A stretch of 64,000 nt of DNA, taken from the NCBI GenBank assembly GCA_038522635.1, contig JBCBJZ010000002.1:1-64000 (forward strand), in the 5' to 3' direction. A program made the position numbers and the translations under genes. Source of the stretch: JBCBJZ01 sp038522635. Lineage in GTDB: Bacteria; Pseudomonadota; Alphaproteobacteria; Rhizobiales; Hyphomicrobiaceae. Positions 1-8,135 of the stretch are shown here, in pieces. The first letter of the stretch is position 1, and every line of letters begins with the position of its first letter. A model generated the notes under the pieces. It made no database searches. It was given only the letters and a program-made list of their open reading frames with translations, and was not told where the DNA came from.

Positions 1-705
1 GCAGGCGTCGCTGGCGGGCTTTGGTACGGGGCAGGTGGTCTCTTGAAGGGTGATGTATCATTCGACGCGGTCAGCGCGCTGAAGCGGTCGCTGCCGTTCA
101 CGCGGCCCTCGCCGCCGCCGTTGAAGGGCCGTGCGCAAGTCCTGACCGGCGACATCATCCGGATCGGCGGCGAGACGATTGCGCTTGACGGCGTCGATGC
201 GCCGGAGCTGACCCAACGCTGCCGTCGTGCGCGGCGGCGTTGGCGTTGCGGCATCGCGGCGCGCAGGGCGTTGCAGGCTCTGACGGCTCGCAAGACATTG
301 ACCTGCAACGTGGTGGGCCGCGATGGCTTCGCCCGCAAGTCGGCGCGTTGCTTTGTCGGGCCGGTCGAACTCAACACGCGGTTGATCGCGCGCGGCCATG
401 TGTTCGCCTCTCAAAATGCGCCATCGCGTTACCGCGGGGTCGAGCGCGATGCGAAGGCCGGCAAGCGCGGCATCTGGGCGGGGACGGCGGTGCGTCCGGC
501 CGCGTTTCGTGACCGGCTTTGGAAACGCGCCGAAAAACGCGCGCCCGGCGGCTGCCCGATCAAGGGTGACGTGACGGCCAAGGGCAAAGTTTACGTGCTG
601 CCGTGGGACCGCCGCTACCGCCGTGTGCGGGTGCGCAAAGCGCGTGGCGAACGCTGGTTCTGCAGCGAAGCGGAAGCGCGCAGCGCCGGTTGGCGCCGCC
701 TCTGA
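1..705 (+). CDS. Thermonuclease-like (SNase domain) protein, 5' end beyond the window
   Basis: The protein shows an SNase/TNase (OB-fold nuclease) core: a GDIIRIGG strand, the DGVDAPE motif at about residue 50 counted from the TTG at 43, and the C-terminal GVERDAKAGKRGIWAG segment that closes this fold and carries a conserved Glu. An alternative start is TTG at 43, but the frame is open back to base 1, where it reads AGVAGGLWYGAGG, like the end of a membrane anchor or signal segment. I therefore treat the gene as truncated by the window. About 75 residues follow the nuclease core and contain two cysteines (CPIKGD and WFCSEAEAR), as seen in secreted SNase relatives. The expected role is Ca2+-dependent nuclease activity outside the cytoplasm; the substrate is not shown by the sequence. 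Confidence 0.75.
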   Translation, partial: AGVAGGLWYGAGGLLKGDVSFDAVSALKRSLPFTRPSPPPLKGRAQVLTGDIIRIGGETIALDGVDAPELTQRCRRARRRWRCGIAARRALQALTARKTLTCNVVGRDGFARKSARCFVGPVELNTRLIARGHVFASQNAPSRYRGVERDAKAGKRGIWAGTAVRPAAFRDRLWKRAEKRAPGGCPIKGDVTAKGKVYVLPWDRRYRRVRVRKARGERWFCSEAEARSAGWRRL

Positions 706-746
706 CGGCGTGCTTCACCGCTGACCTCACGACCACGATCGTCCTA

Positions 747-799
747 TGGGCCCGCTCAGGGTTCGCCATCGGGCTACCCGAACCCTACCGTTAGGCCCA
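747..799 (+). other. Nested inverted repeat downstream of the nuclease gene
   Basis: Outer arms TGGGCC (747-752) and GGCCCA (794-799) enclose inner arms GGGTTCG (759-765) and CGAACCC (779-785). The RNA could fold into a two-stem structure between the nuclease stop and the aldehyde dehydrogenase start. No T-run follows, so it is not a clear intrinsic terminator; it may be a factor-dependent stop or a 3'-end stabiliser. The remaining gap before the next gene shows nothing else. Confidence 0.4.
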
Positions 800-882
800 C
801 CGATCTTGACGCCCGGCAGCGCCACCGCCACCCTGCGCCGCGCCTATTGAAACGGCGAACCAAGCACCGGGAGGCAACCGCC

Positions 883-2403
883 ATGCAGGACACCCAGCAG
901 GGCCTGAAGACGTATCAGAACTACATCAACGGGGCGTTCGCTGACGCGGTCAGCGGCGAGACGATGGTCTCCAGCGATCCCTATACGGGCGAGGCCTGGG
1001 CCGCGATCCCGAAGAGTGGTGCAGCCGACATCGACCGTGCGGTGAATGCCGCCTATGCGGCGTTCGATGAGGGGCCCTGGTCGAAGACGACGCCGACAGC
1101 GCGCGGTAAGGTCCTACGCCGCATTGCCGGATTGATTGAAAAGCACGGGTCTTACCTGGCCGATGTCGAAGTACGAGATAACGGCAAGCTGATTTCGGAG
1201 ATGGCGGCGCAGCTCGCCTACCTGCCCGAGTGGTATTATTATTACGGCGGCCTCGCCGATAAGATTGAAGGCCGCGTCATCCCGGTCGATAAGCCCGACA
1301 GCTTCAACTACACGCTGCGCGAGCCGGTCGGCGTCTGCGGGTTCATCACGCCGTGGAATTCTCCTTTGATGCTGGTCGGCTGGAAGCTGGCGCCGGCCTT
1401 GGCGGCGGGTTGCACCGTGGTGATCAAGCCCTCTGAATTCACGTCCGCATCGTTGCTCGAGTTCGCCCGCCTGGTCATCGAAGAGGCCGATCTGCCGCCC
1501 GGTGTCTTCAACGTTGTCACCGGCACCGGCCTTGAAGCTGGCGAGCCGCTGGTGACGCATCCGAAGGTCGCCAAAGTCGCGTTCACGGGCGGCAGTGCCA
1601 CGGGCGCCCGGGTTTACGCGCAAGCCGCGCAGACCTTCAAGAAGGTGTCGCTCGAACTGGGCGGAAAATCGCCCAACATCATCTTCGATGATTGTGATCT
1701 CGATGCTGCCGTGAACGGTGCCATCTCGGGCATCTTCGCTGCCACCGGTCAGACCTGCATCGCGGGCTCGCGGCTGCTTGTCCAAGAGAGCATCCACGAC
1801 CGGTTGGTGGAAAAGCTTGTCGAAGTGGCAGGCTCGGCCAAGCTTGGCGATCCCAAGAGCTATGAGACGCAGGTTGGCCCGGTCACCACGCCACCGCAGT
1901 ACGAGCGGATCCTCTCCTACATCGATATCGCCAAGGGCGAGGGTGCAACCTGTGTGCTGGGCGGTGGCCCGGCATCAGCCGAAGAGGGCGGCGGCACCTA
2001 TTTCGTCAAGCCGACGATTTTCACGGGCGTACGCAACGACATGCGGATCGCACAGGAAGAGGTGTTCGGCCCGGTGCTGTCGATCATCAAATTCAGCGAT
2101 GAAGAGGATGCGGTCGCGAAAGCCAACGATATCGCCTTCGGGCTCGCGGCGGGCGTTTGGACGGGGTCGATCCGGCGGGCGACCGTCATGGCGCGTCGGC
2201 TGCGCGCGGGCACGGTCTGGGTCAACACCTACCGCGCGGTTTCGATGACGACACCCTTTGGCGGCTATAAGGCGTCAGGGCTTGGTCGCGAGAACGGCCA
2301 GGAGGCGATCGAACAGTATCTGCACACCAAAAGCGTGTGGATCTCGACGGCTGAGGGCGCCGGCGGCAACCCGTTCGTGATGAAAACCGCCGCCAACAGC
2401 TAG
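883..2403 (+). CDS. NAD(P)-dependent aldehyde dehydrogenase
   Basis: A 506-residue ALDH-superfamily enzyme that oxidises an aldehyde to the acid in the cytoplasm. Visible hallmarks are the cofactor-loop segment VVIKPSEFT, the general-base Glu in SLELGGKSPN, the nucleophilic Cys in ATGQTCIAGSR and the C-terminal QEEVFGPVLS segment. I chose ATG 883 because GGGAGG lies about 7 bases upstream; a longer in-frame TTG start at 847 lacks such a site. Length is normal for the family. No neighbouring pathway genes are present, so the substrate cannot be assigned. Confidence 0.92.
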   Translation: MQDTQQGLKTYQNYINGAFADAVSGETMVSSDPYTGEAWAAIPKSGAADIDRAVNAAYAAFDEGPWSKTTPTARGKVLRRIAGLIEKHGSYLADVEVRDNGKLISEMAAQLAYLPEWYYYYGGLADKIEGRVIPVDKPDSFNYTLREPVGVCGFITPWNSPLMLVGWKLAPALAAGCTVVIKPSEFTSASLLEFARLVIEEADLPPGVFNVVTGTGLEAGEPLVTHPKVAKVAFTGGSATGARVYAQAAQTFKKVSLELGGKSPNIIFDDCDLDAAVNGAISGIFAATGQTCIAGSRLLVQESIHDRLVEKLVEVAGSAKLGDPKSYETQVGPVTTPPQYERILSYIDIAKGEGATCVLGGGPASAEEGGGTYFVKPTIFTGVRNDMRIAQEEVFGPVLSIIKFSDEEDAVAKANDIAFGLAAGVWTGSIRRATVMARRLRAGTVWVNTYRAVSMTTPFGGYKASGLGRENGQEAIEQYLHTKSVWISTAEGAGGNPFVMKTAANS

Positions 2404-2430
2404 GTTTGGCCTGAGGCGACCCGCACAAAC

Positions 2431-2464
2431 GAAAAGGCCCGTGGTCGGGGGACTGACCACGGGC
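2431..2464. terminator. Hairpin downstream of the aldehyde dehydrogenase gene
   Basis: A perfect 10-bp stem, GCCCGTGGTC (2437-2446) with GACCACGGGC (2455-2464), has an 8-base loop. An A-run precedes it on the plus strand, so a T-run follows it only on the minus strand. It could stop the converging minus-strand transcript from the O-antigen-ligase-like gene. On the plus strand it lacks a T-run and would be a weaker stop. Confidence 0.5.
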
Positions 2465-2804
2465 TAAATGCGTGACGCCTAAGGGGGGGATAGGTGGGAC
2501 GGCGCCACGTTTCGGACACATCACACCTAGCGCGAAATCGACGGCGGGATCAAGAAAAAACTGCAAGTCATTTTTAACGAATGGGCATAGACAACGCATC
2601 GATTCGTGATCATTTTCTGTAAAATACATACATAACAAGGCCTTAAGTCGTATTCATCGCGCGTGTTTTGAGCGCGGCGCAACGATACGTTGTGAAGCCT
2701 ACAAGCAACGATTCGCTGAAATCGTGAAGGCATCATCGCGGTGTCGTAATCCTGTGGGCCGGGCAGCGGCATCAGCGGGACATTGTGGCGGGACACGGAC
2801 GGCC
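2465..2804. other. AT-richer gene-free stretch
   Basis: This intergenic stretch is visibly richer in A+T than its surroundings. It holds short open frames on both strands, but none has a ribosome-binding site or recognisable protein features. I see no tRNA or known RNA motif. A non-coding RNA or an old inserted fragment is possible, but nothing shows this directly. Confidence 0.35.
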
Positions 2805-2956
2805 TAGATCATCGGGCGATTGATCGGGATCACCAGAGGTGAGCCCGAAATCGCCCAAAGATGATCTAATTTTAAAGTGCAGAGCAACTTTGGGCGCAAA
2901 GACAAGGCGTGAGTGTTTAAGCCGGCGACTCGCACTTTGCGCCCGTGGCTCTAGCC
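2805..2956 (+). repeat. Composite palindromic intergenic repeat, copy 1 (parts A+B)
   Basis: Part A (2805-2868) is one long imperfect palindrome: TAGATCATC pairs with GATGATCTA at the ends, GGGCGAT with ATCGCCC inside, and GGGATCACC with GGTGAGCCC around a 3-base loop. Part B follows, with GGGCGCAAAG and CTTTGCGCCC as inverted arms. A near-identical inverted copy lies at 5344-5483, and further fragments occur across the window. Together the two full copies bracket the O-antigen-ligase-like gene. Confidence 0.85.
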
Positions 2957-2991
2957 GGCGGCAAGAAGCCAGCAGACCGCAGGACGCAAGC

Positions 2992-5154
2992 TCAACGTTT
3001 GCGCCAGGCCTCGGGCCAAATGGCTTCAGGATCATCATCCCTCTGCGTTGCGCGATCGCCAGGTGCAGGCGTCGGTTGCGTGGGCGTCGTCCTCTGCGGG
3101 GTGAGCGCGGCCCACGGATCGAAGGCCTCCTGAGGCTGTTCGGTGCCCGCCGGCGCCTCGTTGTCCGCCGTGCCAGCATTCGGAGGAGGGGGCGCGGCCG
3201 TCTGGCTGGCGCCTGGCTCGCCGTTACCGTGCGGCGCGGGCGTCCCTTGCGTTGACGCGGTCGGCCACGCGATCGCGGGGCGGGCACCGCGTAGGGTTGG
3301 CTCAGGTGGCGGCGGGGCAGAGGCCGCGCCCTGAACGGGTGCATGCTGCATCGGCGCTGGCGCTGGTGCGTCTTGTGCGGATGCGCCCGGCCAGGGCGTG
3401 CCCGACGCCGCGCCCAAGGGCGTCTCTGCCGCAGTCATCGGCCCAACCTGCCCCGCAGCGCCCCACACCGGACTTGCGGCCGGATCATGCGTGCTGCTTG
3501 CCGTGGCGCGGGCTGGCGCCGTCGCGGTCGGGCCGGACCAACTGGCGGAAGCGTAGTCGACAGCCGTCTGGCCGGCATGCTGTTGCGCAGCGCCAGCCGT
3601 GCCCGGTTGCCCCGTGCCGGCCAGCGCTGCAGCCATCACGTCGAGATCGAACGGCTTCACCCCGTTGGCGTCATCTGCCACGGCAGGTTGCGCGGCATCA
3701 TCAAGCGGTGGTGGCAGCATCAACGCGCACAACACCGCAAACAGCGCCATCATCGCAGCCGTTCGCAGCGGATAGTCGACCAGCCCGTGCGCGATGAGCG
3801 CAAGGATGGCAAGGCTCGCCGCGCGCGCCACCAACACATCATGCGTGCGCTGCGGCATCCGCCAGACCGCGATCAGACGCGCGCCGTACCACAGCACGAA
3901 TGCGAGCAGGGCCAGGAGCCCGAGCACGCCGGTCTCAAGCGCGATCTGCAGCAGATCGTTATGGGCATGGTTGGCGTACCTGCCAAGCAGCAGGTCCTCC
4001 GACGCTTCGAAAGCCCCGTAAACGCTCGCAAAACTGCTGACACCTGACCCGAACGGCGCGAAGGCCAACGCCGCTTCGAACGTGTTCTGGTTGAAGGTCT
4101 GCCGCGTGGTGTCACTGACGCCAGCACTGAAGCGCTCTTGAATGCGCAGGAACACGACTTGCGCGATGGCGAGCAGGCCGATGACGCCGACACCCGTGCC
4201 AAGCTGGCGCGCAAGCGTGATGCGCGTCGCCTTGCCCGGCCGCCTGCGCGAGCCCCAGAAAGCCAGCAGCACCAGCCCGGCAATCACGAATCCGGTCAAC
4301 ATCAGCCCGGCCCGCGACCGCGCGATCGCCTGCGCCCCGATCAACGTGAAGATCGCCACCGCCAGCGCCAGCACCACCATAACGCGCGCCGACGACCATG
4401 CGGACGTGGCGGCTTTGCCATCCTGCGCGGGTTCTGCGTCAACGGCGCCGCCGCAGGAGGCGATCAGCCATGCACCGGTCAGCGCGAGGCCGCAGTAGAT
4501 GAGGGCTGCAAGATGGTTGCGGTTGGCGAAGAAGCCGACGGCCTCAGACGTGTTGGTGTACGAAAAGAAACGGAATGCGCTGGTCGGCCCTTGAGCGACT
4601 TGCAGCAGGCCGAGGAAGGCGCTGGCGCAGGCAAAGGCCAGGATCCCTAAGCTAAGCGCGCGCCGTTCAAAGCGCGGTAGGGCGGCTGCGGCGGCAAAAA
4701 GCGTCAACGGCACGATCAACGAGAGCGCCGCTACCCATGTTTCGGCGGGCGCTAAGGAGAGGCTGAGCCAGGGCAACGGCTGGCCGGACGTTTCGAAGGT
4801 TGCGATCGTGAGGTCGCGGCCGGGCAGAAGCGTCCACACCGACGGCGGCAACGGGATCAGTTGCACAAACGGGATCAAAACGATGGCGCATGCGAGCGCT
4901 AGCGCGCGCCAGGTGGCGGCGGGCAACCGGGCCTGCCGCACGTAGAGGCAGGTGATGATAAGCGTCGGCACGGCGATGAACTGCAGGATCGCGTCGGACA
5001 GGAAGCCCGCGCGCGTGCTGCCACCGAAGATCAGGCTTGCGGCCAGTGTCAGGCTGGCGAAAAGCGCAACGATATGCAGTTGCAAGGTCATGGCGTGCGT
5101 GGTCACCGGTGCCGTGCCGGAAAAGGGTTGGGCATCAACACCTGCCGGACTCAT
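2992..5154 (-). CDS. O-antigen ligase/Wzy-like polytopic membrane protein with long Ala/Pro-rich tail
   Basis: Residues about 20-470 form many hydrophobic segments. The family hallmark ANHAHNDLLQIALETGVLG (the HND...ETG...G motif of Wzy_C/O-antigen ligase proteins) lies near residue 400. Such inner-membrane proteins transfer or polymerise lipid-linked glycans. The last roughly 200 residues are Ala/Pro/Thr/Gln-rich, low in complexity and presumably disordered; that tail is unusual. The frame extends upstream to 5316, but that extension is encoded by a dispersed repeat, so I reject it and take ATG 5154; ATG 5091 is a plausible alternative, and neither has a clear ribosome-binding site. No other glycan genes are nearby, so the substrate is unknown. 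Confidence 0.75.
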   Translation of the reverse strand: MSPAGVDAQPFSGTAPVTTHAMTLQLHIVALFASLTLAASLIFGGSTRAGFLSDAILQFIAVPTLIITCLYVRQARLPAATWRALALACAIVLIPFVQLIPLPPSVWTLLPGRDLTIATFETSGQPLPWLSLSLAPAETWVAALSLIVPLTLFAAAAALPRFERRALSLGILAFACASAFLGLLQVAQGPTSAFRFFSYTNTSEAVGFFANRNHLAALIYCGLALTGAWLIASCGGAVDAEPAQDGKAATSAWSSARVMVVLALAVAIFTLIGAQAIARSRAGLMLTGFVIAGLVLLAFWGSRRRPGKATRITLARQLGTGVGVIGLLAIAQVVFLRIQERFSAGVSDTTRQTFNQNTFEAALAFAPFGSGVSSFASVYGAFEASEDLLLGRYANHAHNDLLQIALETGVLGLLALLAFVLWYGARLIAVWRMPQRTHDVLVARAASLAILALIAHGLVDYPLRTAAMMALFAVLCALMLPPPLDDAAQPAVADDANGVKPFDLDVMAAALAGTGQPGTAGAAQQHAGQTAVDYASASWSGPTATAPARATASSTHDPAASPVWGAAGQVGPMTAAETPLGAASGTPWPGASAQDAPAPAPMQHAPVQGAASAPPPPEPTLRGARPAIAWPTASTQGTPAPHGNGEPGASQTAAPPPPNAGTADNEAPAGTEQPQEAFDPWAALTPQRTTPTQPTPAPGDRATQRDDDPEAIWPEAWRKR

Positions 5155-5235
5155 GCCGCATTGGGGCGAAACGAGGGCGGCGGGCCGCACGCGCACGGCT
5201 TTCAGTTGCTTTGAGGCGTGAAGCACTCGACGCAA

Positions 5236-5332
5236 GAGTTGATTCACTTCAGGTGGAATCACCTGAGACGAAAGATGAACGGCAAAACAGAAGCTTAGAT
5301 GTCGGTTCCGCTTCAAGCTGAAGCGAACCGAC
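5236..5332 (-). repeat. Intergenic repeat part C, copy 1 (reverse orientation)
   Basis: This is the reverse complement of the two-hairpin unit seen at 33625, 61872 and 63115. It contains the CGGTTCGCTTC/GAAGCGGAACCG-type stem and a second stem around CAGGTGGAATCACCTG. It abuts the A+B copy at 5344-5483, making a larger mosaic. In one frame it encodes a peptide starting KRNRHLSFCFAVHLS, which produces a false N-terminal extension of the neighbouring gene. Confidence 0.8.
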
Positions 5333-5343
5333 CCTGGAGCAAC

Positions 5344-5483
5344 GGGCGCAAAGTGCGAGTCACCGGCTTAAACACTCAAGCCTTCCCTTTGCGCCCAAAG
5401 TTGCTCTGCACTTTAAGATTAGATCACCTTTGGGCGATGTAGGGCTCACCTGTGGTGATCGCGATAAATCGCCCGATGATCTA
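5344..5483 (-). repeat. Composite palindromic intergenic repeat, copy 2 (parts B+A, reversed)
   Basis: The reverse complement of this stretch follows the 2805-2956 copy closely over its whole length, including TAGATCATCGGGCGAT, AAAGTGCAGAGCAACTTTG and the GGGCGCAAAG/CTTTGCGCCC arms. It stands inverted relative to copy 1 across the O-antigen-ligase-like gene and ends 12 bases before the glucokinase stop codon. Confidence 0.85.
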
Positions 5484-5495
5484 GGCGCGTGACGT

Positions 5496-6641
5496 TCAGC
5501 GGGCGCACGCGAGGGCGGCGAGGCCAAGCAGCGCTGTGTTGGGCCGCTTGATGTGGGAAAGCGGAACGCTTGCGAGGCCCGCAGTGGCGGGGTTGGCGGG
5601 CAGATGCGTGGCCTGGAAGGCTTTGAAGAACGCATCAAGCGTTGGCTGAGGCGCGGCCAGCCAACCGTCGATCACACTGCCGGTGAGCGCAACGCCGCGC
5701 CAGGCCCCGTGCGCGAGGACGAGATTGCGCACGGTTGCACCCAGGATGGCGGCGAAGCGCCGGCGTACCTCCACGGCGTCAACATCGTCGCCCGCGAAGA
5801 GCGCTTCGGCCGTGCGGGGCGACAGGTCCGCTTCGGGTTTGCATTCATCGGCGTCGCGTCCACCGACCGCGCGATCAAGCGCCGATGCCAGGGCCACCAC
5901 GCCGCGGCCCGATAGGACATCCTCCACCGTGGCTGTGTACGCTGCAGACGCGCCATCGCGCGGCCGCGCTGCAAGACCTGGTGCGTGGCCGCTGGCTTCC
6001 CCTTGGTGACCGGCTTCCGTCGCGCTCGCCACCCAGGCCGCCGGCTCCGGTGAGGGGCGCTCGCCAGTACTGTCAGCCTCGGCGAGCGATGAGGCGGCGT
6101 AAGGCATAAGCTGTCCGCTTGAGCTTGCGAAGAGCGGACGCAACGCTGCCGCGCCAAAGCCCGTGCCGACGTTGACCGCCAGCAACGGGGCAGGCGAGGG
6201 GCCCGTGCGTCGCAAGCCTGGCGCTGGCGCTGGCGCAGCCGCAGTGTTTGCACGCGCCTCATCGCCAGCAGACGGCGTCAAACTGTCAAAATCGGTGTTT
6301 GTGAGAACGGGCAGCGCGTAGGCGACCGCTTCTAAATCGTTGACAAGCGTCATCGTCGCGCCCGGCGCAAGCAGCGCGCGCAGGGCGTCGGCGTCAATGG
6401 CGTAGGGCGCATTGGTGAGCACAACGCGCGCGCGCTCCACCTGACCCGCCGCGCCGATCGCCACCGCGGACGGCGGGTTCTCTGCCGGGGCCTCGCCCAA
6501 ATAATGCGTGAAGGCCGCTTCGAACGAGGTGAAGTCAGCCAACCGGTAAGCGCGCACATCGCCAAGCGCAAGATCATGGCTCGCCCGCGCGAAGCGCACG
6601 TTCGTACCGCCGACATCAGCGACCACAACGCGATCAGTCAT
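5496..6641 (-). CDS. glk: Glucokinase (ATP, Glk/PF02685 type) with internal insertions
   Basis: It phosphorylates glucose to glucose-6-phosphate in the cytosol. The N-terminal phosphate-binding motif ADVGGTNVRFARA, the sugar-contacting LVNDLEAVAYALP with the likely catalytic Asp, the NVGTGFGAAAL loop, TEAGH, and VEDVLSGRG are all visible in family order. At 381 residues it is about 60 longer than usual. The excess is Ala/Pro/Gly-rich and sits on either side of the GTGFG loop, splitting that loop from TEAGH. It follows otsA on the same strand, so its product can feed trehalose-6-phosphate synthesis or recycle glucose released from trehalose. A ROK-type sugar kinase is less likely because the ROK cysteine motif is absent. 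Confidence 0.82.
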   Translation of the reverse strand: MTDRVVVADVGGTNVRFARASHDLALGDVRAYRLADFTSFEAAFTHYLGEAPAENPPSAVAIGAAGQVERARVVLTNAPYAIDADALRALLAPGATMTLVNDLEAVAYALPVLTNTDFDSLTPSAGDEARANTAAAPAPAPGLRRTGPSPAPLLAVNVGTGFGAAALRPLFASSSGQLMPYAASSLAEADSTGERPSPEPAAWVASATEAGHQGEASGHAPGLAARPRDGASAAYTATVEDVLSGRGVVALASALDRAVGGRDADECKPEADLSPRTAEALFAGDDVDAVEVRRRFAAILGATVRNLVLAHGAWRGVALTGSVIDGWLAAPQPTLDAFFKAFQATHLPANPATAGLASVPLSHIKRPNTALLGLAALACAR

Positions 6642-6752
6642 GCGAACCCCGCCGCTTCGAACACCACAGTACGGCTTGCCAGGCCCAGGCTTAGACCCCG
6701 ACCCAGGCCCAAGCGCAGAACCAGCGCCGCCTGCCCGTCAGCGTCAAGCGGC

Positions 6753-8135
6753 CTAAGCTTCTCCTGCGCGCGACAAATCGGAAATGAAGCTGCTGCGCCA
6801 CCGGTTCACATCGTTGGCGCGCACCCGCGCAAGCAGCGCCTCGTGACGTTCGCGACGCTGTCCCAACGGCATGCTGATCGCTTCGGCGATCTTTTCGCCC
6901 ACCTCAGAAGTGTCGTAGGGATTGACCAGCAACGCGTCTTGCAGGTCCTCGGCCGCGCCCGCAAACTTCGATAAGATCAGCACGCCCGGATCATCATCGT
7001 TTTGTGCCGCCACATACTCTTTCGCGACCAGGTTCATGCCATCGCGCAACGGCGTCACAAGGCCAATGCGGCTGCCCCTGAAAAGCGCCGCCAAGGTGCG
7101 CCGCGCGATCGGACGATGGATGTAGCGGATTGGCGTCCAGTCGAAATCGGCAAACTGGCCGTTGATCGCACCGGAGCGGCGTTCCAGTTCCTCGCGGATG
7201 TCGGAATAGGCGTCGACGTTTTCGCGCGTGGGCGGCGCGATCTGCATCAGCGTGACGCCCTTCTGGTGGCCGGTGTAGCGCTCCAGCATGTACTGGAAGG
7301 CGGTGAAGCGTTCGGGCAGGCCCTTTGAATAATCGAGCCTGTCAACGCCGATGATTTGGATCGTCTCGCTGGTGCGCCGTTGCAAGCGATCGATAACGCC
7401 TTCCGCTTCGTCGGTCCGGGCCATCGCGCGAAAAGTATCGACGTCGATGCCGATCGGGTACGCTTTCACGGTGATGGTTCGGCCAAAGGCGGTCGCGGTG
7501 CCGGCGGCGTCATCGATCGTCCCGTCGGCTTGGTCGGTGATGTAACGCTTGAAGTTGGCGATGTCGCCGGCCGTCTGCATCCCGACGACGTCATAGGAGA
7601 ACAGCGCCCGGATGATCGCCTCGCAATCGGGCATCGCGCGCAGGATATCGGGGGGCGGAAAGGGGATGTGGAGGAAAAACCCCAGCGGGTTGCCGCAGCC
7701 GCGTGCGCGCAGCTCCGCACCAAGCGGAAACAGGTGGTAATCGTGGATCCACACCAGATCGTTGCTCTGGACGAGCGCGCGCAGCGTGTCGGCGAAGCGG
7801 CGGTTCACCTGCATGTAGGCGTCGGTATAGGCTTTCTCGGGCTTCGCCAGATCGAGGCGGTAATGCAGGATGGGCCACAGCACGTTGTTTCCCATGCCGT
7901 TGTAGTAGCCGTCGTATTCCTGCTGGGTCAGTGACAAGGTCGCCGTGCAGTAACCGGCATCATCGTTGAGCGCGACGCGTTGATGGGCCGGCGTGTCGTC
8001 AATGCGCCCATCCCAGCCAAACCAGATCCCGCCGTATTCCCGCAAAGCATCGCCGAGCGCTACGGCAAGGCCGCCCGACTGGGAGTCCTTTCCCGGATCT
8101 GCAACCCGGTTCGAGACCATCACCAAACGCGTCAT
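6753..8135 (-). CDS. otsA: Trehalose-6-phosphate synthase (GT20)
   Basis: It joins UDP-glucose and glucose-6-phosphate to form trehalose-6-phosphate. The 460-residue protein shows the N-terminal RLVMVSNRV with the following SGGLAVAL, the WIHDYHLF segment, the VDRLDYSKG motif and the C-terminal [12 protein letters not shown] nucleotide-sugar site, all standard for OtsA. Start ATG 8135 has GGGAG about 8 bases upstream; a longer in-frame start at 8219 would overlap the previous gene heavily. The ATG overlaps the stop of the GH15 gene by 4 bases (ATGA), which suggests translational coupling. Confidence 0.95.
   Translation of the reverse strand: MTRLVMVSNRVADPGKDSQSGGLAVALGDALREYGGIWFGWDGRIDDTPAHQRVALNDDAGYCTATLSLTQQEYDGYYNGMGNNVLWPILHYRLDLAKPEKAYTDAYMQVNRRFADTLRALVQSNDLVWIHDYHLFPLGAELRARGCGNPLGFFLHIPFPPPDILRAMPDCEAIIRALFSYDVVGMQTAGDIANFKRYITDQADGTIDDAAGTATAFGRTITVKAYPIGIDVDTFRAMARTDEAEGVIDRLQRRTSETIQIIGVDRLDYSKGLPERFTAFQYMLERYTGHQKGVTLMQIAPPTRENVDAYSDIREELERRSGAINGQFADFDWTPIRYIHRPIARRTLAALFRGSRIGLVTPLRDGMNLVAKEYVAAQNDDDPGVLILSKFAGAAEDLQDALLVNPYDTSEVGEKIAEAISMPLGQRRERHEALLARVRANDVNRWRSSFISDLSRAGEA

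Noticed and set aside
759..785. tRNA-like GGGTTCG...CGAACCC
   Set aside because: The arms are a hairpin, but no cloverleaf, acceptor stem or anticodon arm fits around them.
5155..5316. N-terminal extension of the O-antigen-ligase-like protein
   Set aside because: The first 28 codons are a part-C repeat found elsewhere in non-coding DNA; the membrane protein starts further in.
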